Shown in pieces: positions 45,972-55,831 of a DNA stretch of 64,000 nt. The translations under genes and the position numbers were made by a program. The DNA is from Bradyrhizobium macuxiense. GTDB lineage: Bacteria > Pseudomonadota > Alphaproteobacteria > Rhizobiales > Xanthobacteraceae. Positions within the stretch are counted from its first letter, which is position 1. Each line of letters begins with the position of its first letter. The stretch spans positions 1 through 64,000 of the forward strand of contig NZ_VITY01000014.1 of assembly GCF_007993935.1 (NCBI RefSeq), read 5' to 3'. A model generated the notes under the pieces. It was not told the origin of the DNA and did not search any database. It was given only the letters and a program-made list of their open reading frames with translations.

Positions 45972-47384
45972 TTACATCGCCTTGACGATGTTCTCGGTGA
46001 CCTTCTTGGCGTCGCCGAGCAACATCATGGTGTTGTCGCGGTAGAACAGCGGATTGTCGATGCCGGCATAGCCCGAGGCCAACGAGCGCTTGATGAACAT
46101 CACGGTGCCGGCCTTCCAGACCTGCAGCACCGGCATGCCGTAGATCGGCGAGGTCTTGTCCTCTTCCGCCGCCGGGTTGGTGACGTCGTTGGCGCCGATC
46201 ACGAAGGCGATGTCGGCCTGGGCGAACTCGGAGTTGATGTCCTCGAGCTCGAACACCTCGTCATAGGGCACGTTGGCTTCCGCCAGCAGCACGTTCATGT
46301 GGCCGGGCATGCGGCCCGCCACCGGATGAATGGCGTACTTCACCTCGACGCCTTCCTTCTTCAAAAGGTCGGCCATCTCGCGCAGCGCGTGCTGGGCCTG
46401 CGCCACCGCCATGCCGTAGCCGGGCACGATGATGACCTTCGACGCGTTCTTCATGATGAAGGCCGCATCATCAGCCGAGCCGAGCTTGGCGGGCTTCTGC
46501 TCGCCCGAGCCGCCGCCGGCAGCCGCGGTCTCGCCGCCGAAGCCGCCGAGGATCACCGAGATGAACGAGCGGTTCATCGCGTGGCACATGATGTAGGACA
46601 GGATCGCGCCCGACGAGCCGACCAGCGCGCCGGTGATGATCAGCGCCGAGTTGCCGAGCGTGAAGCCGATGCCGGCCGCGGCCCAGCCGGAGTACGAGTT
46701 CAGCATCGAGATCACGACCGGCATGTCGGCGCCGCCGATCGGGATGATCATCAGCACGCCGAGCGCCAGCGCCAGGATCGTGATCATCCAGAAGTCGAAC
46801 GCGCTGCCGGACAGCACGAGGCCGACGATGAAGAACACCAGCGCCAGCGCCAGCACGATGTTGATGACATGGCGGAACGGCAGGATGATCGGGGCGCCGC
46901 TCATCCGTGCCGACAGCTTCAGGAACGCGATCACCGAGCCGGTGAAGGTCAGCGCGCCGATCGCGACGCCGAGCGACATCTCGACAAGGCTCTGCGGATG
47001 GATGTTGCCGGGCGTACCGATGTCGAACGCCTCGGGCGCGTAGAACGCACCGGCGGCGACCAGCACCGCGGCCATGCCGACCAGCGAGTGGAACGCGGCG
47101 ACCAGCTCAGGCATCGAGGTCATCGGCACCCGGCGCGCGATCACGGCGCCGATGCCGCCGCCGATCGCGACCGCGAGAATCACCAAGAGCCAGGCGACGC
47201 CGCCGGCCGGCGGATGGCTCGCCAGCGTGGTGCCGACGGCGATCGCCATGCCGATCATGCCGAACATGTTGCCCTGGCGCGACGACGCCGGGCTCGACAG
47301 GCCGCGCAGCGACAGGATGAACAGCACCCCCGCCACGAGATACAACAGTGCAGAGAGATTGGCACTCATCTCAGGTCCCCCCAA
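45972..47384 (-). CDS. pntB: NAD(P) transhydrogenase subunit beta
   Basis: This 470-residue protein has the nine or so helices of the beta membrane domain and a C-terminal NADP-binding domain III (from about 290): VPGYGMAVAQAQHALREMAD, AEANVPYDEVFELEDINSEF and GANDVTNPAAEEDKTSPIYG. The enzyme uses the proton gradient to transfer hydride from NADH to NADP. It is the third gene after the two alpha-subunit parts. Confidence 0.95.
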   Translation of the reverse strand: MGGPEMSANLSALLYLVAGVLFILSLRGLSSPASSRQGNMFGMIGMAIAVGTTLASHPPAGGVAWLLVILAVAIGGGIGAVIARRVPMTSMPELVAAFHSLVGMAAVLVAAGAFYAPEAFDIGTPGNIHPQSLVEMSLGVAIGALTFTGSVIAFLKLSARMSGAPIILPFRHVINIVLALALVFFIVGLVLSGSAFDFWMITILALALGVLMIIPIGGADMPVVISMLNSYSGWAAAGIGFTLGNSALIITGALVGSSGAILSYIMCHAMNRSFISVILGGFGGETAAAGGGSGEQKPAKLGSADDAAFIMKNASKVIIVPGYGMAVAQAQHALREMADLLKKEGVEVKYAIHPVAGRMPGHMNVLLAEANVPYDEVFELEDINSEFAQADIAFVIGANDVTNPAAEEDKTSPIYGMPVLQVWKAGTVMFIKRSLASGYAGIDNPLFYRDNTMMLLGDAKKVTENIVKAM

Positions 47385-47414
47385 ATTCTTAACTCACCCC
47401 GAGGTGGTTGCCGT

Positions 47415-47732
47415 TTACTTGGCTTTCTTCTTGTACATCGCCAGCATGCGCTGGGTGACCAGGAAGCCGCCGAAGATGTTCACGCAGGCGAAGATCAGCG
47501 CCACGAAGCCGAAGCCGCGGGCCCACCCCGAGCCGCTCGACACCATGCCGACGCCGACCGCGAGCAGCGCGCCGACCACGATCACCGACGAGATCGCGTT
47601 GGTCACGCTCATCAGCGGCGTGTGCAGCGCGGGGGTCACCGACCACACCACGAAATAACCGACGAATACGGCGAGCACGAAAATCGACAGCCGGAACACG
47701 AACGGATCAACGGCCTGCGCGAGATGCTCCAT
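47415..47732 (-). CDS. pntA: NAD(P) transhydrogenase subunit alpha, membrane part
   Basis: This 105-residue membrane protein is the second half of a split alpha subunit (PntAB): MEHLAQAVDPFVFRLSIFVL, SVTPALHTPLMSVTNAISSV and the end MLAMYKKKAK. The ATG at 47732 gives the usual start and lies 12 bases past the first part's stop. In enterobacteria both halves are one protein; the split form is normal in Rhizobiales. Confidence 0.93.
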   Translation of the reverse strand: MEHLAQAVDPFVFRLSIFVLAVFVGYFVVWSVTPALHTPLMSVTNAISSVIVVGALLAVGVGMVSSGSGWARGFGFVALIFACVNIFGGFLVTQRMLAMYKKKAK

Positions 47733-47743
47733 GGCTTCTCTCC

Positions 47744-48868
47744 TTACTTCGGCTGGAAGTTGGGATGGATGACGGCGCCGTCCTTGGTCAGCGCGGTGGC
47801 CTTCACCAGCTCGTCGTCCCAATTGACCGCGAGCGCCTTGTTGGCCTTGTCGACCATCGTCTCGATGAACGAGAACAGATTGCGCGCATAGAGGCTCGAG
47901 GCCGAAGCGGCGACGCGGCCGGCGACATTGGTGTAGCCGACGATCTTGATGCCATCCGTCTCGACGACCTCGCCGGGCTTGGCGCCCTCGACATTGCCGC
48001 CGCGCTCGACGGCGAGGTCGACCAGCACCGAACCGGGCTTCATCGACTTCACCATCTCGCCCGAGACGAGCTTCGGCGCCGGACGGCCCGGGATCAGCGC
48101 GGTCGTGATCACGATGTCCTGCTTCTTGATGTGCTCGGCAGTGAGCGCGGCCTGCTTGGCCTGGTACTCCTTGGACATCTCCTTGGCGTAGCCGCCGGCA
48201 GTCTGCGCATTCTTGAACTCCTCGTCCTCGACGGCGAGGAACTTTGCACCGAGCGATTCCACCTGCTCCTTGGTGGCGGGGCGGACGTCGGTCGCGGTGA
48301 CGACGGCACCCAGCCGCCGCGCGGTCGCGATCGCCTGCAAGCCGGCGACGCCGACGCCCATCACGAACACCTTGGCGGCCGGCACGGTGCCGGCGGCGGT
48401 CATCATCATCGGGAAGGCGCGGCCGAAGGCCTCGGCGCCCTCGATCACCGCGCGGTAGCCGGCCAGATTGGCCTGCGAGGACAAGACGTCCATCACCTGT
48501 GCGCGGGTGATGCGCGGCATCAATTCCATCGCGAAGGCGGACACGCCGGCATCGGCCATCGTCTTCAGCGCGGCCTCGTTGCCATAGGGATCCATGATCG
48601 CGATGACCAGCGCACCGCGCTTGTATTTGGAGAGTTCGGAGGCCTCGGGCCGCTTCACCTTGATGATGATGTCGGCGTCCTTGAGCGCATCGGCGCTGAC
48701 GGTGGCGCCCGCCGCGGTGAGCTCCGAATCAGGCAGGCCCGACTTGATGCCCGCGCCAGGCTCGACCGCGACCTCGGCGCCGAGCGCCTTGAACTTCTTG
48801 ATGGTGTCCGGCGAAACCGCAACCCGCGGCTCGGACGGATCGATTTCCTTGGCAACGGCGATCTTCAT
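47744..48868 (-). CDS. pntA: NAD(P) transhydrogenase subunit alpha, NAD-binding part
   Basis: This 374-residue protein (PntAA) holds NAD-binding domain I: MKIAVAKEIDPSEPRVAVSP at the start, VFVMGVGVAGLQAIATARRL as the Rossmann motif near 170, and RPAPKLVSGEMVKSMKPGSV with DLAVERGGNVEGAKPGE nearer the end. It binds NADH for proton-driven transhydrogenation. The order pntAA-pntAB-pntB is kept, preceded by the small oxidase subunit IV gene. Confidence 0.93.
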   Translation of the reverse strand: MKIAVAKEIDPSEPRVAVSPDTIKKFKALGAEVAVEPGAGIKSGLPDSELTAAGATVSADALKDADIIIKVKRPEASELSKYKRGALVIAIMDPYGNEAALKTMADAGVSAFAMELMPRITRAQVMDVLSSQANLAGYRAVIEGAEAFGRAFPMMMTAAGTVPAAKVFVMGVGVAGLQAIATARRLGAVVTATDVRPATKEQVESLGAKFLAVEDEEFKNAQTAGGYAKEMSKEYQAKQAALTAEHIKKQDIVITTALIPGRPAPKLVSGEMVKSMKPGSVLVDLAVERGGNVEGAKPGEVVETDGIKIVGYTNVAGRVAASASSLYARNLFSFIETMVDKANKALAVNWDDELVKATALTKDGAVIHPNFQPK

Positions 48869-49010
48869 GGGCCCTCCGGCGGCGCGAGCGGCGCACGCGT
48901 CTTCAAACTAGCGTTATTTTCGCCAGATTGGATACCCCGGTTTTTGCAGCCGGGTTCAACAGGAATTCCGGCACCGCCGCGGGACGGCGGCGCCGCTAGC
49001 CGATCAAGGA

Positions 49011-49163
49011 TCAGACCAGGAAATAGGCCATCAGGATGAGGAGGATGGCGACGCTGATCGTGCCCCATTTGACCAGCATGAGAAACCCTTCATAGGTCTG
49101 CTCATGCGCCACGTAATCGTTGCCGTCGGCGGTCGTATAGGCCACTTCGCTATGGTCTGCCAT
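49011..49163 (-). CDS. aa3-type cytochrome c oxidase subunit IV
   Basis: This 50-residue protein begins MADHSEVAYTTADGNDYVAH, then has a WGTISVAILLILMAYFLV membrane helix to the end. It matches the small alphaproteobacterial aa3 oxidase subunit IV family in length, in its acidic soluble head and in its single C-terminal helix. In rhizobia it commonly lies upstream of the pnt genes, as here (142 bases from pntAA). Being short, it is easily missed. Confidence 0.85.
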   Translation of the reverse strand: MADHSEVAYTTADGNDYVAHEQTYEGFLMLVKWGTISVAILLILMAYFLV

Positions 49164-49413
49164 CGCTGTCCCCAGTCAGAAATTCGCGTTCTGCGAGCCA
49201 TTACCGCAAACGGATTGGCAGGGCAACGGCGCGGTCCCTATCGGGTGATTTGGAGCGCAAATCGTCCCCGATTCACCCCTCGAGCGACGGCCCTGCGGCC
49301 GCCCTCGGGCAGGACTGATCTCCCAAATACAGCCGTCATGGGATGGTCATGCCGTGAGGCGCAAAATAGCGCCGAACGAATCCGACCCGGGCCGGCCGGA
49401 AGGCCGATGGGCC

Positions 49414-51330
49414 TCAGCCCATCGCCTCCAGCTCGTCGATCATGCCGGCGATCACGGACAGGCCGCCGTCCCAGAATTTCGGGTCCTTGGCGTCGAGCCC
49501 AAACGGCCGCAGCAGTTCGGAGTAATGCTTGGTGCCGCCGGCGGCGAGCATGTCGAGATAGCGCTCGGCGAAACCCTCGGAGGCGTGCTCGTAGACCGCA
49601 TAGAGCGAGTTCACCAGGCAATCGCCGAACGCATAGGCGTAGACGTAGAACGGCGAGTGGATGAAATGCGGGATGTACATCCAGAACGTCTCGTAGCCCG
49701 GCTTGACCTCGATCGCCGGCCCGAGGCTCTCGCCCTGCACGCTGAGCCAGAGCTGGCCGATCCGTTCCGCGGTGAGCTCGCCATTCTTGCGCTCGGTGTG
49801 AACCGCGCGCTCGAATGAATAGAACGCGATCTGCCGCACCACGGTGTTGATCATGTCCTCGACCTTGCCCGCGAGCAGCGCCTGGCGCTGTTTTGCGTTC
49901 CTGGTCTGCGACAACAGACGCTTGAAGGTCAGCATCTCGCCGAACACGCTCGCGGTTTCCGCCAGCGTCAGCGGCGTCGGCGCCATCAGCGCGCCGTTCT
50001 TCGCCGCCAGCACCTGATGGACGCCATGGCCGAGCTCATGCGCCAGCGTCATCACGTCGCGCGGCTTGCCCTGATAATTCATCAGCACATAAGGGTGCGC
50101 CGACGGCGTGGTCGGATGCGAGAACGCGCCCGGCGCCTTGCCGGGACGGACCGGCGCATCGATCCACCGATCATCGAAGAAGCGCTCCGCGATCTCGGCC
50201 ATTCTCGGCGAGAAACCGTTATAGGCCGACAGCACCATGTTGCGCGCCTCGGGCCAGGCGATCGTGCCGGTCGCAGCGAACGGCAGCGGCGCGTTGCGAT
50301 CCCAGTGCGGCAGCTTCTTCTTTTTGAACCAGCCGGCCTTCAGAGCGTAATAGCGGTGCGACAGCTTCGGATAGGCCGCGCGCACCGAGGCTACCAGCGC
50401 ATCGACCACCTCGCGCTCGACGCGGTTGTTGAGATGGCGGGAATCCGCGACGTCCTGGAAGCCGCGCCAGCGGTCGGAGATCTCCTTGTCCTTGGCGAGC
50501 GTATTGGTGATCAGCGCGAAGGTGCGCTCATTGTCCTTGAAGGTCCTGGCGAGCGCCTGCGCCGCCGCCTTGCGCTTGTCGCCGGCCTTGTCCTGCAACA
50601 GGTTCAGCGTCGGCTCGATCGCAAGCTCCTTGCCCGCGACCTTGAAGCGCAGGCCGGAGATGGTCTGGTCGAACAGCCGGTTCCAGGCCGCGTAGCCGCT
50701 CTGCGCCTTTTCGTGGAACAGCTGCTCGACGCGATCCTCGAGCTGGTACGGCTTGTCCTTGCGCAGATCCTCGATCCACGGCCGGTAGTGGCCGAGCGCA
50801 GGTTCGGCCATCGCGCGCTCGATCACATCATCGTCAACGCGATTGAGCTCGAGCGAGAAGAACAAGAGATGCACCGACGCCGCGGTCAGCCGCTCGGAGA
50901 CGTCGCCGTAGAATTTCGAGATCGCCGGGTCGACGCTGTCGCCGGCATGGACCAGGCCAGCATAGGAGCCGAGACGGCCGGCCAGGTCGTCGATCGCCTC
51001 GTAGCGGCGGACCGCCTCGGCGAGCCACTTCCCGCCGCCGTCCCTGGCGGTATTTTCGGCAAGCTTGCCCTTGTAGTCGGTCTCAAACGCGACGCAATCT
51101 GCATCCATTTTCTGCAGATCGCGTGCGACCTCCGGGGCATCGATGCCGGCGTAGAGATCAGCCAGATTCCATTCGGGAAGCTTGCCGGTCTTGCTTGCTG
51201 CCGTTTTTGCCGCCGGGCCGCCTGCGGTGGATTTGCGTTGGGCACCCGTCTTGCGCAACGCGGCTTCCTTGCGGAGGGCGGCCTTGCTGACGGCAGTCTT
51301 GTTGGACGCAGTTTTGGAGCGCGAGGTCAT
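49414..51330 (-). CDS. pepF: M3-family oligoendopeptidase
   Basis: This 638-residue peptidase has a Lys/Ala/Thr-rich N-terminal extension of about 50 residues (KTASNKTAVSKAALRKEAAL) before the PepF start ELPEWNLADLY-like segment. The zinc motif is LAHELGHGVHQVL near residue 431 (HELGH), with the downstream Glu in TLAETASVFGEML. PepF-type enzymes cut short peptides in the cytosol. It is the only gene of its unit. Confidence 0.9.
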   Translation of the reverse strand: MTSRSKTASNKTAVSKAALRKEAALRKTGAQRKSTAGGPAAKTAASKTGKLPEWNLADLYAGIDAPEVARDLQKMDADCVAFETDYKGKLAENTARDGGGKWLAEAVRRYEAIDDLAGRLGSYAGLVHAGDSVDPAISKFYGDVSERLTAASVHLLFFSLELNRVDDDVIERAMAEPALGHYRPWIEDLRKDKPYQLEDRVEQLFHEKAQSGYAAWNRLFDQTISGLRFKVAGKELAIEPTLNLLQDKAGDKRKAAAQALARTFKDNERTFALITNTLAKDKEISDRWRGFQDVADSRHLNNRVEREVVDALVASVRAAYPKLSHRYYALKAGWFKKKKLPHWDRNAPLPFAATGTIAWPEARNMVLSAYNGFSPRMAEIAERFFDDRWIDAPVRPGKAPGAFSHPTTPSAHPYVLMNYQGKPRDVMTLAHELGHGVHQVLAAKNGALMAPTPLTLAETASVFGEMLTFKRLLSQTRNAKQRQALLAGKVEDMINTVVRQIAFYSFERAVHTERKNGELTAERIGQLWLSVQGESLGPAIEVKPGYETFWMYIPHFIHSPFYVYAYAFGDCLVNSLYAVYEHASEGFAERYLDMLAAGGTKHYSELLRPFGLDAKDPKFWDGGLSVIAGMIDELEAMG

Positions 51331-51472
51331 CTTGTTCGTAACCTTGGTTCAGTCGGAAAGATGTCGGCGGCGGCGGATTAAGGGCGGGTTGGCAACGTTT
51401 AAGAGTGCGTTAATCGGCATCGGCGACATTGCCCCGATTCGAGACAAATAATCGTAGCGTGCGGGGAAAACC

Positions 51473-52963
51473 ATGGCTGCCACCATTTTGATCGCCGATG
51501 ACGACGCAGTACAGCGTCGTTTGGTTGAAAACATGGTGCAGAAGTGCGGCTATGAGCCCCTCGTCGTGGACAGTGGCGACGCAGCGATAGCGGCCCTGAC
51601 CGCATCCGAGACGCAGGCGATCGATGCCGTCGTGCTCGACCTCGTGATGCCGGGCCTCGACGGTCTCGGAGTCCTCGCAAAGATTCGTGAAGCTGGTTTG
51701 AACGTCCCGGTCATCGTGCAGACCGCGCATGGCGGCATCGACAATGTGGTGTCGGCGATGCGCGCCGGTGCCCAGGATTTCGTCGTCAAGCCGGTCGGCT
51801 TCGAGCGGCTGCAGGTCTCCCTGCGCAACGCCCTCAACGCCTCGGCGCTGAAGGGCGAATTGCAGCGCATCCGCCACAGCCGCGAGGGCCGGCTGACCTT
51901 CTCCGACATCATCACCCGCAGCGAGGCGATGGCTGGCGTGCTGCGCACGGCGCAGAAAGCGGCATCCTCGACTATCCCGGTGCTGATCGAGGGCGAGTCC
52001 GGCGTCGGCAAGGAACTGTTCGCACGCGCCATCCACGGCAGCAGCGAGCGTAAGGCCAGGCCTTTCGTCGCGGTGAACTGCGGCGCGATCCCGGACAATC
52101 TCGTCGAATCGATCCTGTTCGGCCATGAGAAGGGCGCCTTCACCGGCGCCACCGAGCGCCACCAGGGCAAGTTCGTCGAAGCCCATGGCGGCACGCTGTT
52201 CCTCGACGAGGTCGGCGAATTGCCGCTGGCGACGCAGGTGAAACTGTTGCGCGCGCTGCAGGAAGGCACCGTCGAGGCGGTCGGCGGACGCAAGCCGGTC
52301 AAGGTCGATGTCCGCATCATCTCGGCGACCAACCGCAAGCTGCTCGATCTCGTGAAGGCCGGCCAGTTCCGCGAGGACCTGTTCTATCGCCTGCACGTGC
52401 TGCCGCTGACCATTCCGGCGCTGCGGCAGCGGCGCGAGGACATCCCGCATCTGCTGCGGCATTTCCTGGCGCGGTTCTGCGCCGAGGAGAATCGCAACAT
52501 CACCGGCATCAGCGGCGATGCGATGGCGCATCTGGCGCAGCTCGATTGGCCCGGCAACATCCGTCAGCTCGAGAACACCGTGTATCGCGCCGTGGTCATG
52601 AGCGACGGCGACCAGCTCGGGCTCGCGGACTTCCCGCAAGGCTCGACGTATCCGGTGCCGGAAGGAAAGTCCTTGCAGGGCGAGCCGCTGGTGGTGTCGC
52701 CGTCCACGGCGCCCGCCATGATATCCGGTAACGAAATACCGGTTACGACCACCCTCCCGACCGCCGGCGGCCTCTCGATGCTCAATGCCGCGGGCGAGGT
52801 GCGCCCGCTGGAAGATCTCGAGAACGAGATCATCCGCTTTGCGATTTCGCATTATCGCGGACAGATGTCGGAGGTCGCGCGGCGTCTCAAGATCGGCCGC
52901 TCGACCCTCTACCGCAAGCTCGACGAGGCCGCGGCCGGCACGCGCGCAAGCGACGTCGGCTAA
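51473..52963 (+). CDS. Sigma54-dependent response regulator
   Basis: This 496-residue NtrC-type protein has three parts. A receiver domain spans 1-120 (ILIADDDAVQRRLVENMVQK; phospho-acceptor Asp in VVLDLVMPGLDG). A sigma54 activator AAA+ domain spans about 140-375, with Walker A GESGVGKE, the intact GAFTGA loop and LFLDEVGELPL. A Fis-type helix-turn-helix spans 450-490 (MSEVARRLKIGRSTLYRKLD). It needs phosphorylation by a sensor kinase that is not next to it. The target promoters are unknown. Confidence 0.92.
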   Translation: MAATILIADDDAVQRRLVENMVQKCGYEPLVVDSGDAAIAALTASETQAIDAVVLDLVMPGLDGLGVLAKIREAGLNVPVIVQTAHGGIDNVVSAMRAGAQDFVVKPVGFERLQVSLRNALNASALKGELQRIRHSREGRLTFSDIITRSEAMAGVLRTAQKAASSTIPVLIEGESGVGKELFARAIHGSSERKARPFVAVNCGAIPDNLVESILFGHEKGAFTGATERHQGKFVEAHGGTLFLDEVGELPLATQVKLLRALQEGTVEAVGGRKPVKVDVRIISATNRKLLDLVKAGQFREDLFYRLHVLPLTIPALRQRREDIPHLLRHFLARFCAEENRNITGISGDAMAHLAQLDWPGNIRQLENTVYRAVVMSDGDQLGLADFPQGSTYPVPEGKSLQGEPLVVSPSTAPAMISGNEIPVTTTLPTAGGLSMLNAAGEVRPLEDLENEIIRFAISHYRGQMSEVARRLKIGRSTLYRKLDEAAAGTRASDVG

Positions 52964-53271
52964 GCCCTGAGGCCGCCGAGGCCATTACCAGGGAACCTTT
53001 TGAACCGTGTCGTGGCGGTGACAGACAAAGGCTGTGGCGCGTGGCAAAAACGCACAGCCCGAGCGAAATCAGCTGCTTCGAGGTCAGTTTGTCGTGAGTT
53101 GCCCCGCATGGCGCTGGCTGCAAAAGAGGGGCAAATGTATCGTCTGCGTCAATTGCGTGCAGGCATACGAGTCGTTTGAGAAGCCGGCGCTTTCGCGCAA
53201 GCTATGAAACCGGATATCGATTTGAACTGTTCCAGATTCTTAAGGGGCAGTTCCACCCAGGGGGTGTGAAA
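52964..53271. other. Gap upstream of the L,D-transpeptidase gene
   Basis: No gene is seen. The region must hold the promoter of the L,D-transpeptidase gene. A GGAACC-type string occurs at about 52991, but no matching second EcfG promoter element was found at the right distance. Confidence 0.45.
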
Positions 53272-55566
53272 ATGCGTGACTGTTCGAACAACCGTCGAGG
53301 ATTTGACCGCGTCTTGATGGCCGTCGCGGCGACCTTCCTCACGGTGTCCGCGAGCTCGGCCTTCGCGCAGGACACGCCTCGCTCCAGCGCCTCGGAACTT
53401 GCGATCGACGCTGCGATCCCGCGCCCCGAACCGGCCAACGTGCCGCCGCCCACTGCGAGCGATTTCAAGCCCGACACCACCGCCGCGCTGCCCGACGCAG
53501 CCAAGCCGGCCGACGTGAAGCCGGCCGATGTGCAGGCCACCGAGGCCAAACCCACCGACGCAAAGCCTACTGACGCAAAGGCCACTGACGCAAAGCCGGC
53601 AGAGCCGAGCGCGACGGCAAAGGCCGTCGAGCCGAAGCCCGCCGATGTCGCCACCGCGCCGGCGACGAAGCCCGCCGACGCGCCGAAGGCCGATGCACCA
53701 AAGACCGACACCGCGGTCGCGCCGCCTGCGGCCGCACCCGCTCCTGCCACCGCAACGGCGCCCGCCGCAGCTCCGGCTCCCGCGACGGCCGCAGCCCCCG
53801 CGACCGAGCCCGTGAAGGCCGCGAGCAATGTTGCCGCCGAGGATCAGCCGGTCGCCGACAAGCTGCGCGACCTGCTCGCCAACAAGTCGCTGCGCAGCTT
53901 CGATCGCAAGAACGAGCGCGCGGCCGCCGAGAAATTCTATTCGGCCCGCGAATACGCGCCTGTGTTCACCAAGGCCGGCAAGCTGACCGATGCCGGCAAG
54001 GGCGTCATCGCCCGCCTGAAGGACGCGGCCGCCGACGGCCTTGATGCATCCGACTATCCGGTGCCGGACTTCGCCGCAGCGACGACGCCCGATGCGCTGG
54101 CCGACGCCGAGCTGAAGCTCGCGGCCAGCATGCTGGACTACGCGCGCCAGGCCCAGAGCGGCCGCATGCACTGGTCGCAGGTGTCGGCTGATATCCTCTA
54201 TCCGGAGCACCCGATCGATCCGGCGGAAGTATTCACGAATGTGACCTCCGCCAAGGACGCCTCGGCGGCGCTCGACAGCTACAATCCGCCGCAGAAGCTC
54301 TACAAGGAGCTGAAGAAGAAGCTCGCCGAGCTGCGCGGCCAGGGCGACGGCCCTGTCATCACGATCGCGGACGGCCCGGCGCTGAAATATGTGCCGGCGC
54401 GCAAGAAGCAGGCCGCGGTCGAGATGGACGATCCCCGCGTGCCGGACCTGCGGGGCAAGCTCGGCGTCACCGAGAATGCCGACAGCACGAAGTATGATGC
54501 GACCGTCGCGCGCGCGGTGGAGAGATTCCAGAGCAGCGTCGACCTCAAGCCGACAGGCGTGCTCGACGAGCGCACGGTGAAGGCGCTGAACAATCCGAAG
54601 CGCGACCGCCAGATCGACACCGTGATCGTCAACATGGAGCGCTGGCGCTGGCTGCCGCGCCAGCTCGGCGCCGCCAGTGTCGGCAACGCCTATGTGATCC
54701 TCAACATCCCCGACTATACGCTGAAGGTGATGCAGAACGGCGCGCCGGTCTGGACCACGCGCGTCGTCACCGGCAAACCCGGCCAGCACGCGACGCCGCT
54801 TCTGACCGAGACGATGAAGTACATCACGGTCAACCCGACCTGGAACGTGCCGCCGTCGATCATCTACAACGAGTATCTGCCGGCCCTGCAGCAGGATCCG
54901 ACGGTGCTGCAGCGCATGGGCCTGAAGCTCGAGCGCAACCGCGACGGCTCGATCCACATCTCGCAGCCGCCCGGTGAGGCCAACGCGCTCGGCCGCATCC
55001 GCTTCAACTTCCCGAACAAGTTCCTGGTCTATCAGCACGACACGCCGGACAAGTATCTGTTCGCGAAGGACGAGCGCGCCTTCAGCCATGGCTGCATGCG
55101 GGTGCAGAATCCGGATCAGTACGCATCCGTGCTGCTCAACATCGCCGAGCCGAACCAGCACTACACGCCGGAGCGGATCCGCAGCATGTACGGCTCGAGC
55201 GAAGTCGATCTGAAATTCCCGACGCCGATCCCGGTCAACATCACCTACCAGACCGCGTTCGTGGACGACGCCGGTAAGCTGCAGATCCGCAGGGACGTCT
55301 ACGGCCGCGACGCCACCATGCTGTCGCTGCTCAAGAACAGCCGCGGCAAGGATCTTGAAACGGTGGTGGCGCACGCCCAGCCGAGCTATGCGCGTCCGTC
55401 GAGCAGCAGCCTGCCCGCGGGCGTCAACGTCGCCGGCGATAACAGCGGCTTCGGCTCCTCCGGACCGAACTTCTTCGAGCGCCTGTTCGGAGGATTCGGA
55501 CAACCGGAGCCGCAGCCGGCCCGCCGCGGTCAGGCCCAGCAGCAGCGCCGGGTGATCACCCGCTGA
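53272..55566 (+). CDS. L,D-transpeptidase (YcbB type)
   Basis: This 764-residue periplasmic protein starts MRDCSNNRRGFDRVLMAVAA with a signal peptide ending near SSAFAQ. Residues about 60-185 are an Ala/Pro/Lys/Thr linker with KPTDAKPTDAKATDA repeats. A peptidoglycan-binding-like domain follows near 390-445 (VARAVERFQSSVDLKPTGVL). The YkuD catalytic domain has YVILNIPDYTLKVMQNGAPV and the active-site SHGCMRVQ (Cys near residue 607). It cross-links peptidoglycan or attaches proteins to it. The start is set by the signal peptide and the ATG at 53272. Confidence 0.88.
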   Translation: MRDCSNNRRGFDRVLMAVAATFLTVSASSAFAQDTPRSSASELAIDAAIPRPEPANVPPPTASDFKPDTTAALPDAAKPADVKPADVQATEAKPTDAKPTDAKATDAKPAEPSATAKAVEPKPADVATAPATKPADAPKADAPKTDTAVAPPAAAPAPATATAPAAAPAPATAAAPATEPVKAASNVAAEDQPVADKLRDLLANKSLRSFDRKNERAAAEKFYSAREYAPVFTKAGKLTDAGKGVIARLKDAAADGLDASDYPVPDFAAATTPDALADAELKLAASMLDYARQAQSGRMHWSQVSADILYPEHPIDPAEVFTNVTSAKDASAALDSYNPPQKLYKELKKKLAELRGQGDGPVITIADGPALKYVPARKKQAAVEMDDPRVPDLRGKLGVTENADSTKYDATVARAVERFQSSVDLKPTGVLDERTVKALNNPKRDRQIDTVIVNMERWRWLPRQLGAASVGNAYVILNIPDYTLKVMQNGAPVWTTRVVTGKPGQHATPLLTETMKYITVNPTWNVPPSIIYNEYLPALQQDPTVLQRMGLKLERNRDGSIHISQPPGEANALGRIRFNFPNKFLVYQHDTPDKYLFAKDERAFSHGCMRVQNPDQYASVLLNIAEPNQHYTPERIRSMYGSSEVDLKFPTPIPVNITYQTAFVDDAGKLQIRRDVYGRDATMLSLLKNSRGKDLETVVAHAQPSYARPSSSSLPAGVNVAGDNSGFGSSGPNFFERLFGGFGQPEPQPARRGQAQQQRRVITR

Positions 55567-55608
55567 TCTGCTTCACCGCCGCATAGCGATAAATTTTGAA
55601 GCAAAATC

Positions 55609-55637
55609 AACGATCTCGCTCAAAAGGCGAGATCGTT
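55609..55637 (+). terminator. Hairpin terminator after L,D-transpeptidase gene
   Basis: An 11-base stem AACGATCTCGC/GCGAGATCGTT with a 7-base loop is followed by TTACGTTAACC. It lies 42 bases past the stop. The T run is poor, so it may be a weak terminator. Another hairpin with CCCCCAGTTAG/CTAACTTGGGGG arms lies at 55692-55720. Confidence 0.5.
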
Positions 55638-55831
55638 TACGTTAACCATTTCCCGGGTCGGCCTCGGAACTGGGCTATCTTTTGCCACACTCCCCCAGTT
55701 AGTTAAGCCTAACTTGGGGGCGGGTCGGTAAACCTCGGTTAACCCTCCCGCTTTAAGAAAGCGTTCACCGTCTTCCGCAGGGGGTCTGCGAAAGGTGCCG
55801 ACCGAACGCTCGTCGACTGGGTGGGCTCATA

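Noticed and set aside
52985..53020. EcfG (general stress sigma) promoter at GGAACC
   Set aside because: No CGTT-type -10 element was found 16-18 bases downstream.
53149..55503. Minus-strand frame of over 780 codons opposite the L,D-transpeptidase gene
   Set aside because: Its Gly/Arg/Leu-rich repeats are just the complement of the Ala/Pro linker and the coding strand holds the SHGCMR active site.
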